The position numbers and the translations under genes are program-made. From Auanema rhodensis (lineage: Eukaryota; Nematoda; Chromadorea; Rhabditida; Rhabditidae), in NCBI GenBank assembly GCA_964057225.1, contig OZ059899.1, positions 7,626,001 through 7,690,000 on the forward strand: a stretch of 64,000 nt of DNA, given 5' to 3'. Below the pieces are notes generated by a model. That model was not told the DNA's origin. It ran no database searches and saw only the letters and a list, made by a program, of their open reading frames with translations. The first letter of the stretch is position 1. Every line of letters starts with the position of its first letter. Below, in pieces: positions 50,922 to 64,000 of this stretch.

Positions 50922-52044
50922 ATGAGAATAGTTAGGAAGGTTTGTAATAAATGATTGAAACTATAATATGAACTGTTTCATATAAATATTTCATATACAT
51001 TATATTTATAGAAACATAAAGATACAAACGTATATATACATATATATTCATTATATATTTCTATAAGCTCATCAAGACTTATGCGTTCAGCGTCGTTTTG
51101 AAAAGAAACTTGCAAGCACTACGTTTTTTTCATTATTCGAGCTAAAGCTTCATCTTCCATACATATCTATCTCACAAACTTTTTTTTAATTTTTCGTGTT
51201 TTCTCAATCTTAATATCATAATTTCTCATACTATTTTTACTTCTTAACATACATATATGTATGTAGATGTATAAATATCTTTGTCTGCGTTAATCGCTTT
51301 TCACCTAATTATGGGACGAGCATAATGCAGAAAAATTCTTTTCTATCTAGAAAACTCCACTTTGCTTGATATTTGCTTCCTCAAATACCGAGAACATTGC
51401 AATTTCAAATTGAAATAATTGGTTGACAACCTTCTAAACAATAGATCCAGAGCTTTTTAATAGTTGAAAATGACAATATGACTTGCAGATAATGTCTAGA
51501 CTCATGCTAAATCATTCATTATCTTTGTCTTTCTCATTCTCTCTTTGTACTCTGTTATCATTACATCTGAATGTTGTTAGATGAGTATAGTCTGAACAAG
51601 TATTTGAGAAAATTTGAAACATGTGAAATAGAATTAGTAATAAAAGTGAATATTATAGATTATACAGAATATACAGATTATATAATATAGAATATAATAT
51701 TCAAATAATATAGATTTATAAGAGAATTTATTCCAATTGTAATAAATGTTCTGAACAGTGTCAGTAGTTTCATACATTGATTAATTAGAAAATAATAATT
51801 TTTATTTAGAAATATTTGATTTTTTAAATATTTGATATTAATAAACAAGATATAAGAAGTATATGTATATGTGTATTTATAATTAGAAATATTAATTAGA
51901 AAAAGTTTAAGGAAATATCAGAATTAAAAAAAGCGAAACATGTATACATCACACATATGTATGTATATATCTCAATATAAAAGTATTAATAATTTATTAA
52001 TAAAACATTATAAAGAGAAAAGAAAAAGGAAAAGGAGGTGGAAA

Positions 52045-52055
52045 GGGGGGGGGGG
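52045..52055. repeat. poly-G run in a purine tract
   Basis: Eleven G in a row inside a GA-rich plus-strand stretch (about 52015-52075), unusual in this AT-rich sequence. Confidence 0.9.
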
Positions 52056-54088
52056 AGGGAAGAGGAGGGCTGGAAGCTTATAGTTGAAGAGAAGAAAAGA
52101 ATTCAAATTTTGAAAAGAAGATAAAAGAAGATAATTTTAGATATTTAAACTTGTCCCTTTAGTGTTCATAATTAAATTTATTCTTTTAATAGTATTTTCT
52201 TTTATATTAAAAATATAAATCAATCGTTCTTCTATTCTATCTATGCACATATATATATTAAAATAAAGTATTCTTGGAATCAGTTTATAAAATTCTAAAA
52301 AAGTGTCGAGCATCAGTCAATTAATAAGTTTGTAAAGCTTCAAGAAGATTAATGTGTCAAATGAATCTATCAGCTCTATATATCTTATTTGGAAGTGACA
52401 GCCAAAAAAATAGCAGAGGAAACAAGGAGAAATGAGACGAAATACTGGATAAATGGACATCAACATACTCATTTTAGATGCCATATATCGTTCTATATAT
52501 ATTTCATTGACAAAAAATATATAATAGATGTGTTTATAGCCTGATGAGTTCAAACTAGGTTATTCTTTCCAAGACTCATAATTATTTCTATCCAAATAAA
52601 CATCAATTGCTTTATATGATTCATATATTGAATACATATTTCATGAAGTACTTTTTACTTTTAACTGTACATCAAGTTATCTTTAGCTTAATTTTATAAT
52701 TTCTATTTTATCACTTGAAAAACAAAAAATAATCATAAAAAGTCACATAATAAGTAAAGTTTTAGACACGTACATCAACATATTTCCATGTTTTCTTGCA
52801 AAATGTGATGTCATTGGATAATGAACCTCATGTTATTTTCAAGTTATTTGATTCGAAAACGGTTCCATACAAGCATTTCTCAGATTTATGCAATCTAATG
52901 TTCGGTTACATTTTTTTCACAGGGGATTCTTAGGTTTTTCTAATGAAGGTTTGAGAACTTCATATAAAGATATCAGATGCAGATTGGTTCAAGCTTCAAG
53001 TTTGCACGAAGTTGTTTTTGACACTTTTCTTCGCTTAAACAAACTTTAATTGAAAATTTATTGAGATAAATAAAAAAATGTTAGTATTCGATTAGCTTAG
53101 ATTATGATTATACAATTGAAATAAAAATTATATCTTTACAAAAATGATTAAATGATAAAGTGAACTATAACTTAAATATAAATAATATTTAAATAAGATA
53201 ATATTTTAAAATTATATTCTATTTAAAGTTAATTTAAATATTTTTTCATAAAGATATGATCTAAATATTCAAATAGTAAAAGAGTTAAAATTTTTCTTTA
53301 TAAAAAAACTAAAATAAATTACTTTTTACATATGTAAGCTCGTATGTATTCTAGGTTATGCACTACAATGCCCTTACTCCGTTTTAAACTAATTTTAATG
53401 TTAAAGTTAGTTAAGTTCTTTCCATTTTTTTTGAAAAATAAAAACATATAGTTGAATAGATATGATAAAATATAAAATATTTCTATATTATATGATACAT
53501 ATGCATACGCATGTAAGTATACTATACATATATATATAAACTAATTAATTATTCTTCAATTAAAAAAAAATTAGAAACAAAACTATAAACTTGGTTGACT
53601 TTTGTTGTTGTTTTGTTTTGTAACTGGTTTTTATAAATATGAGAGTCAAGTGTCCGAAATGAAACATTGAAGGCTGAAGGGTAAAATGATATGTCAATCT
53701 CTTTATGAAAATTAGAAATAAAAAATTTTTTTTTAAAGAATGATAACAGTTCATTAAATAACTTTTATTTCAAACTTTGATTATGAGGTAAAATGTTGGG
53801 GTTAGAGATGTCAGATGGTAAGTTTCATTTCCTATTTGATGGTAAAAGTATCAAAACAGGATGCGAACACGTATGGTGGTTGAATTAAGAACTGAATGGA
53901 AACAAAGAGAACATGGTAAATTAAAAATTGTGTTGATGAAAAAACGTAAAAATAACCTTTTTCTAAGTTTTAATGATGTCTTACATTCTAACAATCAAAT
54001 AGTAAGAAAGGTTTCTTTTTTTTCTTTTTGTCTCTCTTTTTTCTCATTAACAACTTCGGTATCTCTCTTTCTCTGTGACATACACACA

Positions 54089-54093
<5 letters not shown>

Positions 54094-54134
<41 letters not shown>
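54094..54134. repeat. (CT)n microsatellite
   Basis: About 41 bases of CT dinucleotides inside a longer pyrimidine-rich stretch (54010-54170). Confidence 0.95.
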
Positions 54135-54137
<3 letters not shown>

Positions 54138-55345
54138 TCTTCTTATTTTTCAACCTCTCTTCTTTCATTTAAATGATTAAATAGCTGAGGAATAAGTGAT
54201 ATAACGTTGATTAACAGTTTATTAGATGAGCAATATGAACATTTCTAGAAAAGGGCAATGTGGATTTCTAATGGAATAACTTGAGAATAAATGAGAAGAG
54301 GAGGGTGGAAAAGGATATTGAGAATTAAAAAATATCGAATTGTTTTGTTTTAGTTATGAAATTAAAAAATTGTTGATTAAATGAGTTGGTGGAGGAATTG
54401 TAATGACATCCACTAAAAGGGAAGAAGATTATTTCATACATCATGTAAAAGAGAAAAAGAGAGTAGATAGAAGTTAATCATTCCAAGATGACGATAATGA
54501 GGAGGAGAGAAATAAAAAAAATAAATTGGAATATAAGGTGAAGCTTATGATAGACGTCATTTAACAAAGTATAAATATATTTCTGTTTTTGGAAAAATGA
54601 GTTATATCATTTAAAAGCACACGGAAAAGATCAGAATGTGTTTGGACGTAGAAGGCCTGCCTTGCTTCTCTTGAAGGAGCTTCAGCTTTTTAATACATGA
54701 TACAAACTGTGAATAGCACACGCTTCGTTCAAGTTTTAAAGATCATGGACAGCCCGTCTTCATCGAAGTAGATATGCTTGAAATATATATTAACAGAATG
54801 ACAAGCTTTACTATGGTTCAATGACATCATCACCTTTAATGATTTTAAAAATGTGGTGTACGATGTACGGAAATTGACATAAGCTTTAGAAGTGAGTCAA
54901 AAATGAAAAAAAAAGAAATTGTATATGTGATTAAAGCATAAAGTTATAATTGGAAACAGGAACAAGTTTAAAAAGATAAAATTAGCAACATCACTACTTG
55001 GCTATTCAGGAAGTGCCTTGAAAGGCAACGACAGCGGAGACATTGCTAGTGAAGGATGACGCGAATGTATAAAGCAAGATATTGTAAGTAATAAAGAGAG
55101 AACAGGGAAGAGAATAAGAAGAAAATGGATAAAAGTTTTTGAAGAGGACATATCCATATTACTTATTCTGTTCTGCCAGTTATGAATTATTGACTTAACA
55201 AATTAGTAAAAATGAGAAATATATGTGATATGTTTTAGAAGCATATAGTAACTTGATCCAGATTTTAATTCTGAAGCAAAAATGATCTGCTATATGATTA
55301 CATATGTGCTTCCCGTTAACTACGTATTGTGTCGTCATCGCTATC

Positions 55346-55417
55346 ATCATCAGCAGTAGCATCAGCAGTAGCATCAGCAGTAGCATCAGCAGTAGCATCC
55401 GCAGTAGCATCATGAGT
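55346..55417. repeat. 12-base minisatellite, six units
   Basis: Six tandem 12-base units with consensus AGCATCAGCAGT; the first, fifth and sixth are variant. On the minus strand one frame gives repeats of Ala-Thr-Ala-Asp ending in an Asp-rich stretch (DDDSDDD), open for about 45 codons from 55464 to 55319. The flanks hold possible splice signals, but no partner exon was found. Confidence 0.9.
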
Positions 55418-57208
55418 AAAAGCATCAGTTGAAGTAGTATGATCGCCCACGCTGTCACCGATTGCTTGTCAGAATCTAGTCAATGGAAGTAGGAAAGACG
55501 ATCAACGACGTCATATACTATACTATCCTTTCTCAGGTGTTTACAAGTCTATTTGGTCATAGCATCATATATGGTTAACTAACTTTCAAAAGTGCTAATA
55601 TATCCTTAATCAGTAATAACTTCTATGATATTCGAGAAAATCTGTACTTGATTAGAATATGAACTACAGTGCATATGTCTTAAGTTAACAAAAGCCAGCA
55701 ATATGAATATGTGCAATGATTTGGACAAAGATTTAAAAATATTATTTCATTCAATGAGAAAAAGATTTTAAAATATAAATCATATAAAATATATTATATC
55801 ACAAATATATATATACTATATATATATATTTGTATTTGTTTTGATTTTTTGAGGCTTGAAGAAGCAACGCACCCACACTTGTATATTAGTGTTGTAACAA
55901 TTACTATTTATATAATATATTTTTTATTTAGTTTATTTCATCGTTCTTCTTCTCAATTAAAAACGTTGAGAGATTGTACAGAACAATCTATAAAAGAGGG
56001 TGGGGGGGGGTGGTTGAAAAGTTATATTTTCTTGAAAAATATAAATGAAGTTATAATTAAAGTTATGAGAATATTTGTATACGTGTATGTTTTCCTAATT
56101 AAGATGTAAATAATCTAAAAAAATTATTCTAAAAATGAAAAAAAAAACCTTAAGAATATCAGCATTCAATTGAAAGCAACAACAACATACTACATACATC
56201 TATGTATGTACATGCAAACTATGTATGATGCTTGACTGTTTATAGATGAGAATGTATGATACACTTCAAAAGACGAACACGTTTGGATAAAAAATCAAGA
56301 AGAAAAAGAAAAAAAACAGATGAAGAGAAGGAAAAGATATATTTCAGTAAAAGGATTCTCGTTAAAATGATAATTACCATAAATTTAATAGCAACAACTT
56401 TGGAAAAGCAAGAATCATCAATTTAGTGCTTTGAAAACAATCAAAGAACGTTGTTCGTTAAAACTTTTGATGTGTAAAAAATGAATGAAACTTATAAATT
56501 ATAAAAATTAAAAAATCAAAACTAATTTTAAGTGAAGAAGTGAAGATATTTTGCAACAAAGAATCTGTATGATAAGGTTAAATTTTTTTTTTGGTCATGA
56601 ACTAGAGATCATATAAAGAAAGTATTTAGTAGTGTAAAAATAGAAAGAATATAAGCAGTTTAATTTAAAGAAAATTCGTTGAATTGATACTAATCTAAAA
56701 ATGTATATGAATGGCTATTTCGGTATAGGAATAATCCTTTTTTCAATTTCATTGCAATTGTTTCTTGAGAAGAAGGAAGATTTTTTTTTCGTTAAATACT
56801 CGAATAGTAGTCAGTTATTTTAGAATTAAACAATAACATAAATATTCAAATAATTTAATTCATAATTTTTAATATTAATTTAGTTTATTATATTTCGATA
56901 CCATATGTACTATATGTGCCAAGCCACCACCACTAAGCAGTTTATGTCAATTTACAGAACTGGTAACGAACATATAAACCAAAACAAAAACAATAAAAGA
57001 AAAATAAATGCTTTATAAGACTTACGTGGCAAATAACCAATTAGTTTTGCTTTCAACTAAAAATTTAGGCTGTCAAAGCTTAAAAAAAGTTTTGATGACA
57101 TTATGCCAAAGCTTTGACAACCATTGGGAATTCCTTGAAAGTGATTGGTGAGATTAAAGAATAGCCAAACAGCAATCACATTCAATGCCCACGAATAGCA
57201 AGCTAAAA

Positions 57209-57211
<3 letters not shown>

Positions 57212-57243
<32 letters not shown>
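57212..57243. repeat. (CT)n microsatellite
   Basis: About 32 bases of CT repeats followed by 100 bases of imperfect pyrimidine-rich sequence to about 57345. Confidence 0.95.
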
Positions 57244-57245
<2 letters not shown>

Positions 57246-60200
57246 GCTATATCTATCTCTAGATCTCTCTCTATATTTTTCTCCCCCCCTCTCTCTTTCT
57301 AACTCTAGATCTCTCTGTCTCTCTCTATCTTTCTCTCCTTCTCTTTCGTTTATATCTTACTTTATCCAGGTTATATAAAACCAATACAATTTTTTTTCAA
57401 AAAACAATTTTAAAGTTTCATTGTATTTATATATGTAAACTGACGAGTTAAATATATAAAGAGTAAGTTATAACAATCTAAAAATGATTAATTATTATCT
57501 ACTTTTCAAGTATATAATAAAAGTATTTACAGGCTAATATGCTTAGCAAAATTCAAAGGATGTTAATTCTATTGCAGGGTTGAATATCGGAGAGGCTATA
57601 GATGATTTGTTGAATAAATGTTTCAAAATTTAAAATAAATGCTTTGTCAAGTCTTTTTTTTAAACAAAAGTTTCTTGATTTCAAAGTTTTACAAAAAATG
57701 CTTTGTTTCTGTTTTTTTTGAGAGTAAAACTGCTATGGCAATTAGATGAAGTTCATGATAGAGCCGAGTTGGTCCAGAAAAAGGATTAGCTCGAAGAACG
57801 GTGAAGAAGTGAAGATGAGAATCAAAGATGGGGAGATATGCAAGAAAAGACAAAAACGGAAGAGAAGAGCTGAATAAAAGTAAATGAGAACTTGCCAAAA
57901 GAAATATAAACAGGTTCCATAAGTAAATTAAACTCTCAGTAAGAATGATTGACTAATTCATAGATATCCAGATTTGGATATATAAAATGATGAAAGAGCA
58001 ACAACGGCTTCAAATGACTGAGCTTTTGTGAAAGCTTTTTGAAATAAGGATATAAAGAAGCACATGCTAGCCATTAGTACCAAGTGTTGTAAGAAGAAGA
58101 CTATGGAAAAGAATGAAACATATTAATTAGATAAATAAATACAGTATAGTGATAGAATATAATTAAAATAAATATTTTATAAAAAGTTTTTATCAATTTT
58201 ATATCAATGTATCCAAAATATTCAGAAATACTATTATTAGAAAAGATGAATGATTTCTGATTATTTGCATGTAAAACAACATAACTAATCGAAATAAAAC
58301 CTAATGAAAACCAAAGAAAACAACAAGAAAAAATTAAAACGAGGGTAGAATTCTGATTACTTAACTATGTATGTATAGGTTCAAATAGTTAATGTGATGA
58401 CATTGAAATCTTATAATATTATCAAAATACAACCGAACATAAAGATTAAAATTTGAAAAATGAGAATCTGAATTGTATAATTTAATTGAACTCGTTTAAT
58501 AGTAGACGTGAGTTCACCACGTAAGATTCATGTTGAAATAAGATGATGATGTCTAGTTTTTCTAATCTAATAACGAGCGAAAAGTGAAAATGAGGGATAT
58601 GACAGATAAAGTGAGAAAACTGAGATGACTTAACATGAGTTAAGAGAAGAATTTTATAAAAATTTCTTGGATAAATTTATGAAAAATATGTTTTCAATAC
58701 TTTTTTTTTCTTGTAGATTTCAGTAGTAGCTTGACCTATGGTGCCACATTCAGTTTTTTACACTTCATTGTTCTTCTGTTAATGAAAGTTGCAACGACGA
58801 CGACAAATAACGAGCATTGGGTTGTTGCAACAATGAGCATTTTCTCTTTCTTTAATTTTTTGAAAAAAGTTAAAATCAAAAATATCTTCGATCACAAATA
58901 TGGATATTCAAAGATATTTTGATCTATAGATTGACCTAACAGTTGCTAAGAGATGCGCTTTGGACTCATTACAGCATTCAGCGTAAGATTGACAAGCTCC
59001 AGTCAAAAAATTGAAAAGGAAAAAATGGTTGGTGAAGGAAAAAAAGATGTTATTAGAATACTGAATAGAAAATATTATGGGACTTTAAGATATGGTCAAT
59101 ACACCATCTTCATAAGCTTAAAGAAGTACTAATGCATCAATTTTAATACACAAAGTAAAGATTGTTGTTTGTATTATTCAATACTGAGAAAATTTTTTTA
59201 GTATACATGTGACTACAGATTCTGAGTTAAAAGTGACGAGTTCTTCAGTTAGAAACAAACAATAGAAACATATTGAGATATTATGTGGGTGGAAGGAAAG
59301 ACGATAAATTTCCATAACTTGTTACCCATCTTCTTTCTCTCTCGTTCTTTGTTTCAATTTCTTATTGTCGTTTTCTCTCTCTCTCTCTCTCTATTTATAT
59401 ATAACAATGTTTCATTGGTTTATGTTTTTTTTAACTCAAAGATTTTTTTCGAGAATTAGTTGCTATAAGTTCGTATTTGTATATCTCTCTTGTCTATCTT
59501 TTCAACTTAAGTTAGAACTCAGAACTCTCGAGCTTATATATGGATAGACATCTACATAGTTCCAGATGTAATAATGACTCTCATAGGAATCACATAATAT
59601 GTTTTAAAGAAAAAAGCCAAAACTTCTCCCAATGCGTGTATTATCATGAAACATTCAAATGAGTTAAACTCTGATATCTTAAAAACAAAGACAAGAACGA
59701 TTGTTGAGCATTGATAGTTAGTACGAATTTGCAGATATTCAAAAATTTTCAAAACTATAATATTTTATAAGTAATAAAGAAATAATAATAAGATCTTATA
59801 TCAAACTCAGAACTATTCTTGGTATTCCCAATAGAGTTTATGAAATTCTTTAAAATACCTTTCATAGTTTTTTTTTATCATCTTGAGTTATTTTTTTAAA
59901 TGCAAAATATTATCCATAATATTAAAATTTAAAAATTTATATTTAATTATATCAATTTTGCTAAATTTTGATATATGAATATTAGAAAAGTATTTTCAAT
60001 GACATGACTTTGCAAGTATGAATAAACGTTCGAATGCTTTGAGGATCAGGATGTGAAGAGGAGAAGCCTCAAATACTATTGACAAGGTGGAGAAAATGAG
60101 TGACAAGATGAAATGGAACGTAGATATGTGCAACTTTCATTATGCTTGAAAAAAAAAAACTACTGAATGTACATTATGAATAGTTTTAAGTCTGAATAGT

Positions 60201-62061
60201 GTCTGACGTAATAATAGATAGATAGGTCATTTGACCTGTGCAGTATTTTTCGTCTGATGAGAATATGAAATCTTAGTATATAGATTGTTGAAACATGATG
60301 TTTAATTAATAGTCATTGATGTTTTAATTTATATGATTCAATTAAAGAATATATATATATATGTATATGTATATCATATTTGAATTTGATACATAACATA
60401 TAATATGAAAATGACGAAATGAAAATTTATGTTTTGAAGTTCATAATGATCATTAAGAAACAAAAATTACTAAATGAGCAAGTTATGCTATACTAATTAC
60501 TTTATTGAAAAGTTCAAAGCTTATTTCAATATACATATATATATATATATATATGATTAGTATTTTTCAGAAGAGGAATCAGAAACTTAAAAGAAAAGTG
60601 GCAGAGAGTGATAGAGAATGAGGACGAATACTTAAGAAAATAAAAAAATTTGCATTTATATGCTTTTTTTAAAAACTTTTTTCAGGCTACATAGGGAAGT
60701 GGCTAAGTTTCATTTGAAGCACTTAATATATATATTATATTTAATTCTTTTGTGTTAGTTTATAGTTTAAAATTTAAAAAAGCTGAATATGCATAATTTT
60801 AAATAAATAATAATTAAAACAATTAAAATAATTATTAATTATATTTGTATTCATATACTTTGAACTAAAATACTATTATTGTGTAATAGATTATTTTTTA
60901 GATACACATGTAATAGCATATTCTTCTCTTTTTTTATTTTCTCACTCACAATTGTTTGGACAAAATATTCTTTTTCTTTAAAAAAAGGTAAAATGTACTT
61001 ACAATTCACCAAAAGTAAAAAAAAATGGTTATGAAGAAGCTGGAACATAAATCTTATAAAAAGCAGAAATAATATTTAATATACTATATACTATGACACT
61101 AGAAAACAATTGCGAATATGGACTTATTTAAGACAAAACTATGTTTCAGAGAAACACTTCCTCGAAATTTATTGACAAATTGGTGAAAACAATTGTTGTT
61201 TTAACATTTTTTTTTCAAAATTAAAATAGAAGTTAATTAGGAAACAATGGTTGTTTTTATATATGTTAAGTATATTTCAGATGCAAAATCGTATTAAAGT
61301 CAATTATCGGTATAAAAAAGGGCAAAACGATTTCAAAAATGAAATGTAACCGCACTGTGAACGAATTTCAAGGATAATATTAGCTGTTAACTAAACACGT
61401 TGGGGAGTCACGTAAAAAATTATTCTAATTTAAAAGAAAGTGTATATCAAACTATTATATGTACATATATGTATATAATATATATATATTTATATAAATA
61501 TCTATTTATAGAGAGTGAGGGAGGAAAATAAAAGTTATAGATAGCTCAGTCGAGCAATTGTTTTCAACCTGATTTCTATTTTTTTGTCGTCTTGTTGCCT
61601 GGCACAGCGAAATAAGCATAATACTTGTTAGAATATGCTTTCACTTCATTTCCGTACACTTGTGCACTGACTTCATAGAACTATTGGCTTCGAAATGAAA
61701 GATATTGTTTTTTTTTTCGAATTTCATCCACAAACATATATATAGTATATATAGATATATACACAATAAATAGATATAGTTAAATAATGAAAACAAGTAA
61801 GATGTAAACGATCATGAAGACGATAATGAAGAGAAGCGAATATAAAACAGAATATTGTCAAGGAATAGTCTTTTTTTGCTTTTCTTTTTCTTTCAGATTT
61901 TAGAATCATACTCTGTCTTATTTATACATATTTCTTCTACATCAATTTTTATAACACCAAGGTAATCCTGACCAACTATGAATTATTTTTTACATGAACT
62001 AAGGTAAAAAAATATAAATACAACAATAATAATATAGTATAATATAGAAAAAGATAGTATA

Positions 62062-62098
<37 letters not shown>
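62062..62098. repeat. (AT)n microsatellite
   Basis: Alternating AT tract followed closely by a short TATG/CATG-type repeat (about 62103-62127). Confidence 0.95.
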
Positions 62099-62101
<3 letters not shown>

Positions 62102-63407
62102 TATACATACATGTATGTATGTATGTACAAAAGTAATAATATGCTTTTCAATTGTTCTTTTGTTGAGCTTCAAAATCTGAGCTTTGAATAACCTCTTTGA
62201 AGCTGTCAAAAACATAAACTATCCGGTTATCCGGTATAAGTGCATATGAAAGACATCAGAGAATACATGTATGTGAGGTATACGAAAGCGAGATTTAGAT
62301 ATAGAAAGTACGGAAGAGGAAGGAAACTAATAAAGACAATAGGATGGAGAGAAAAAGTGTATGTGTGTTTGTGAGAGAAAGGGAGAGAGAGAGAGAAATA
62401 TACAGGAAGAAAATGATTTCTCATATAAAGAAACCTTTCTTGATGCTGCTATAAATATCAGCCTTGCAACACTTTATATAGGTTTGTTGTTGAAAAAAGT
62501 TTGGAATATGCTTATAAATGAGATAGTGTTTGTATCAATATTTGGTGAAAATCAACTTCACGAAAAGTCCTTAATAAAATATCAAATCTTATCCATTGCT
62601 ACAAGAGTAACTATGTAGGTATGTATCTATGTAAATGTTTTTTTATGCATAATATTTACGAAATTTGTAATATATAAAAGTTAATTTATGTATTTATATT
62701 TAGTATAATTTAGAATATTTTTTTCAAAGTTAAGAAGAACAAAAATCAAAGATGTGTCAAATACATCAAAATGAAAAACACGGGAAGCGGAAGATGAACT
62801 GTCTTGAACGGAAATGAAAAGAGAAGCAATAGATTTATGGATGTGTGAAGCTCATTTCCCTATATTCTTTCTCTTTTAAGAGGCATTATAGTATAAGTTT
62901 CAAAAAAAGGAGGAAAAAATAAATAATTTTAAAAATAAAAGAAAAGAAAATTAAATATATTTTATATAAAATTAAGAATTAATCATACATATTATGGATA
63001 TTTTATATTTCTCAATACATATTTATACACTATCTGTATGGATGTTCATTCATTATACTTAATAGTTATTTTATTTTATATTATAATAAATAAAATATAT
63101 TATTTAGAATACTAGAAACTATTTTGTTTTGATAATTAAATCGTTAGAAACAAAAAGAATAAATCCTGCTGATTGTACACGCAATATTGTTTTTTTTAAA
63201 CGTTCTACTCATGCTAATTAAATACAAAAGAAATTATTTCATTATATAAAGTAATTAAAACACTTAAACTTTTTTATTTTATTGAACAAAAAATGAGAAA
63301 TTGAATTATGAGTAATCTACTTATTGAATAAGATTTAGGATCAAATGCTAATGATACATCATTTTTTTGAAATATTTACTTAATCTTTTAATTATAAACG
63401 TACTAAC

Positions 63408-63455
63408 CTTTGTTACCAAATCCATAATAAATATCTTCACCTGATTACAGAAAAT
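63408..63455 (-). CDS. possible first coding exon of a minus-strand gene
   Basis: A 48-base segment bounded by a TTTTCAG acceptor and a GTTAGT donor. It contains an ATG at 63425 followed by DLVTK and ends in frame; the whole segment is also open (IFCNQVKIFIMDLVTK). No downstream exon was recognised in the 12 kb to the left, so this rests on splice signals alone. Confidence 0.25.
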
Positions 63456-64000
63456 CTGAAAACATCATTGTTTAGTGATTTTGTTTTACGACATTGAGGT
63501 TATAAGACAGAAGTAACGAAAATGACGAAAATGAATAATGGGAGCAAAACTAGACTGCAAAATTCATTATAATCCAGGTTGACATATCCAAGACGTTAGT
63601 GGATTTATTTGTAAAATTTACTAAAAATAAAAACAAGAAGAAGAAAGTCATGACGACAATTCTCATATTTTGATAAACATTACTAAAAGTTTTTTCTGTT
63701 TCCCCCTTTTCTCACTCTTTCTCTTTGACTATCTATACAGCGAAAATGCTACTTTTGCTTTTGAAAAGATATTCTTTGAAATAATTTTAAAAAACAATTA
63801 ATAAATAGAAATTAATAACTTGGAACTGTTGAAATAATAAAATGAAAACTGGAAAATATATACATATGTGTAGATATTGTTATGAATCACGCTTAAGATT
63901 ACCAGCTATCAAATAGAATACAAAGTCAAAAGGACGATAGAACTATCTAAAATTGAAAAAAAAAAAGAAAATACAAAAATATTTTTCGAAATTTAAAATA
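63456..64000. other. right-edge sequence, nothing identified
   Basis: AT-rich sequence without a recognisable gene or repeat beyond short homopolymers. It may contain the promoter for the candidate exon at 63.4 kb. Confidence 0.4.

Larger units (their letters stand above)
50922..63407. other. 12.5-kb gene-poor block
   Basis: No multi-exon protein signal is visible. It contains numerous CT, AT and CATA-type microsatellites, G runs at 52045-52055 and 56002-56010, a 12-base minisatellite at 55346-55417, and slightly less AT-rich patches near 54600-55100. Short ORFs here are low-complexity or unrecognised. It may be a large intron or regulatory region of a gene starting near 63.4 kb. Confidence 0.5.

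Noticed and set aside
53861-54172. 103-codon plus-strand ORF
   Set aside because: The second half is CT-repeat translation, and the basic first half has no supporting splice or domain evidence.
55195-55458. 87-codon Leu/Met-rich minus-strand ORF
   Set aside because: It is another frame of the 12-base minisatellite; the hydrophobicity is a by-product of the repeat.
62227-62424. Minus-strand ORF with hydrophobic residues near the CT/AT repeats
   Set aside because: Low-complexity pyrimidine-rich origin, no signal of a real membrane protein family.
1-64000. tRNA, rRNA, SL RNA, well-known miRNAs, CRISPR
   Set aside because: Looked for by eye for T-arm boxes, SL1-like leader, let-7/lin-4/mir-1-type seeds and spaced repeats; none seen. 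A covariance-model scan could still find divergent copies.

Overview
The window reads as AT-rich nuclear DNA of a chromadorean nematode; the species cannot be fixed. Supporting points are small introns (many 45-60 bases) with TTTTAG/TTTCAG-like acceptors, start codons preceded closely by acceptors as expected for spliced-leader trans-splicing, long CT and AT microsatellites, and nematode-typical gene families: an oxygen-sensing-type soluble guanylate cyclase, an Sre chemoreceptor, a cuticlin-type ZP protein and an FMRFamide-receptor-like GPCR. Almost all genes are split into many short exons, so most long single-frame ORFs in the window are not genes.

Layout. 1-11.3 kb, minus strand: the 5' part of a soluble guanylate cyclase (gcy-35-like) running off the left edge, a complete receptor guanylate cyclase, and an Sre chemoreceptor, all one orientation: a small sensory/cGMP cluster. 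13.0-18.6 kb, minus: a large secreted protein with five PAN/apple-like domains separated by Thr-rich and strongly charged linkers. 18.6-23.7 kb: no secure gene. 23.7-28.8 kb, minus: peroxidasin (LRR, two Ig, haem peroxidase). 28.8-35.6 kb: a divergent non-coding block with microsatellites and a few unexplained ORFs. 35.65-38.08 kb, plus: cuticlin-like ZP transmembrane protein. 38.88-42.97 kb, minus: Integrator subunit 2. 43.45-46.18 kb, plus: lipid phosphate phosphatase followed 0.2 kb later by an uncharacterised methyltransferase-fold protein, possibly an operon. 46.58-50.15 kb, minus: peptide-type GPCR. 50.2-64 kb: a gene-poor block rich in CT, AT and poly-G tracts, with a 12-base minisatellite at 55.35 kb and a possible first exon of another minus-strand gene at 63.4 kb.

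Functional themes are sensory cGMP signalling (left) and extracellular matrix/cuticle (PAN protein, peroxidasin, ZP protein), with a nuclear RNA-processing subunit and a lipid phosphatase sharing a short divergent promoter. No rRNA, tRNA, SL RNA, CRISPR array or intact transposon was recognised by eye. The less ordinary items are a GC-AG intron fixed by reading frame, a pre-miRNA-sized hairpin in the same gene, a peroxidasin lacking the usual C-terminal vWC module, and the unnamed methyltransferase-like protein.
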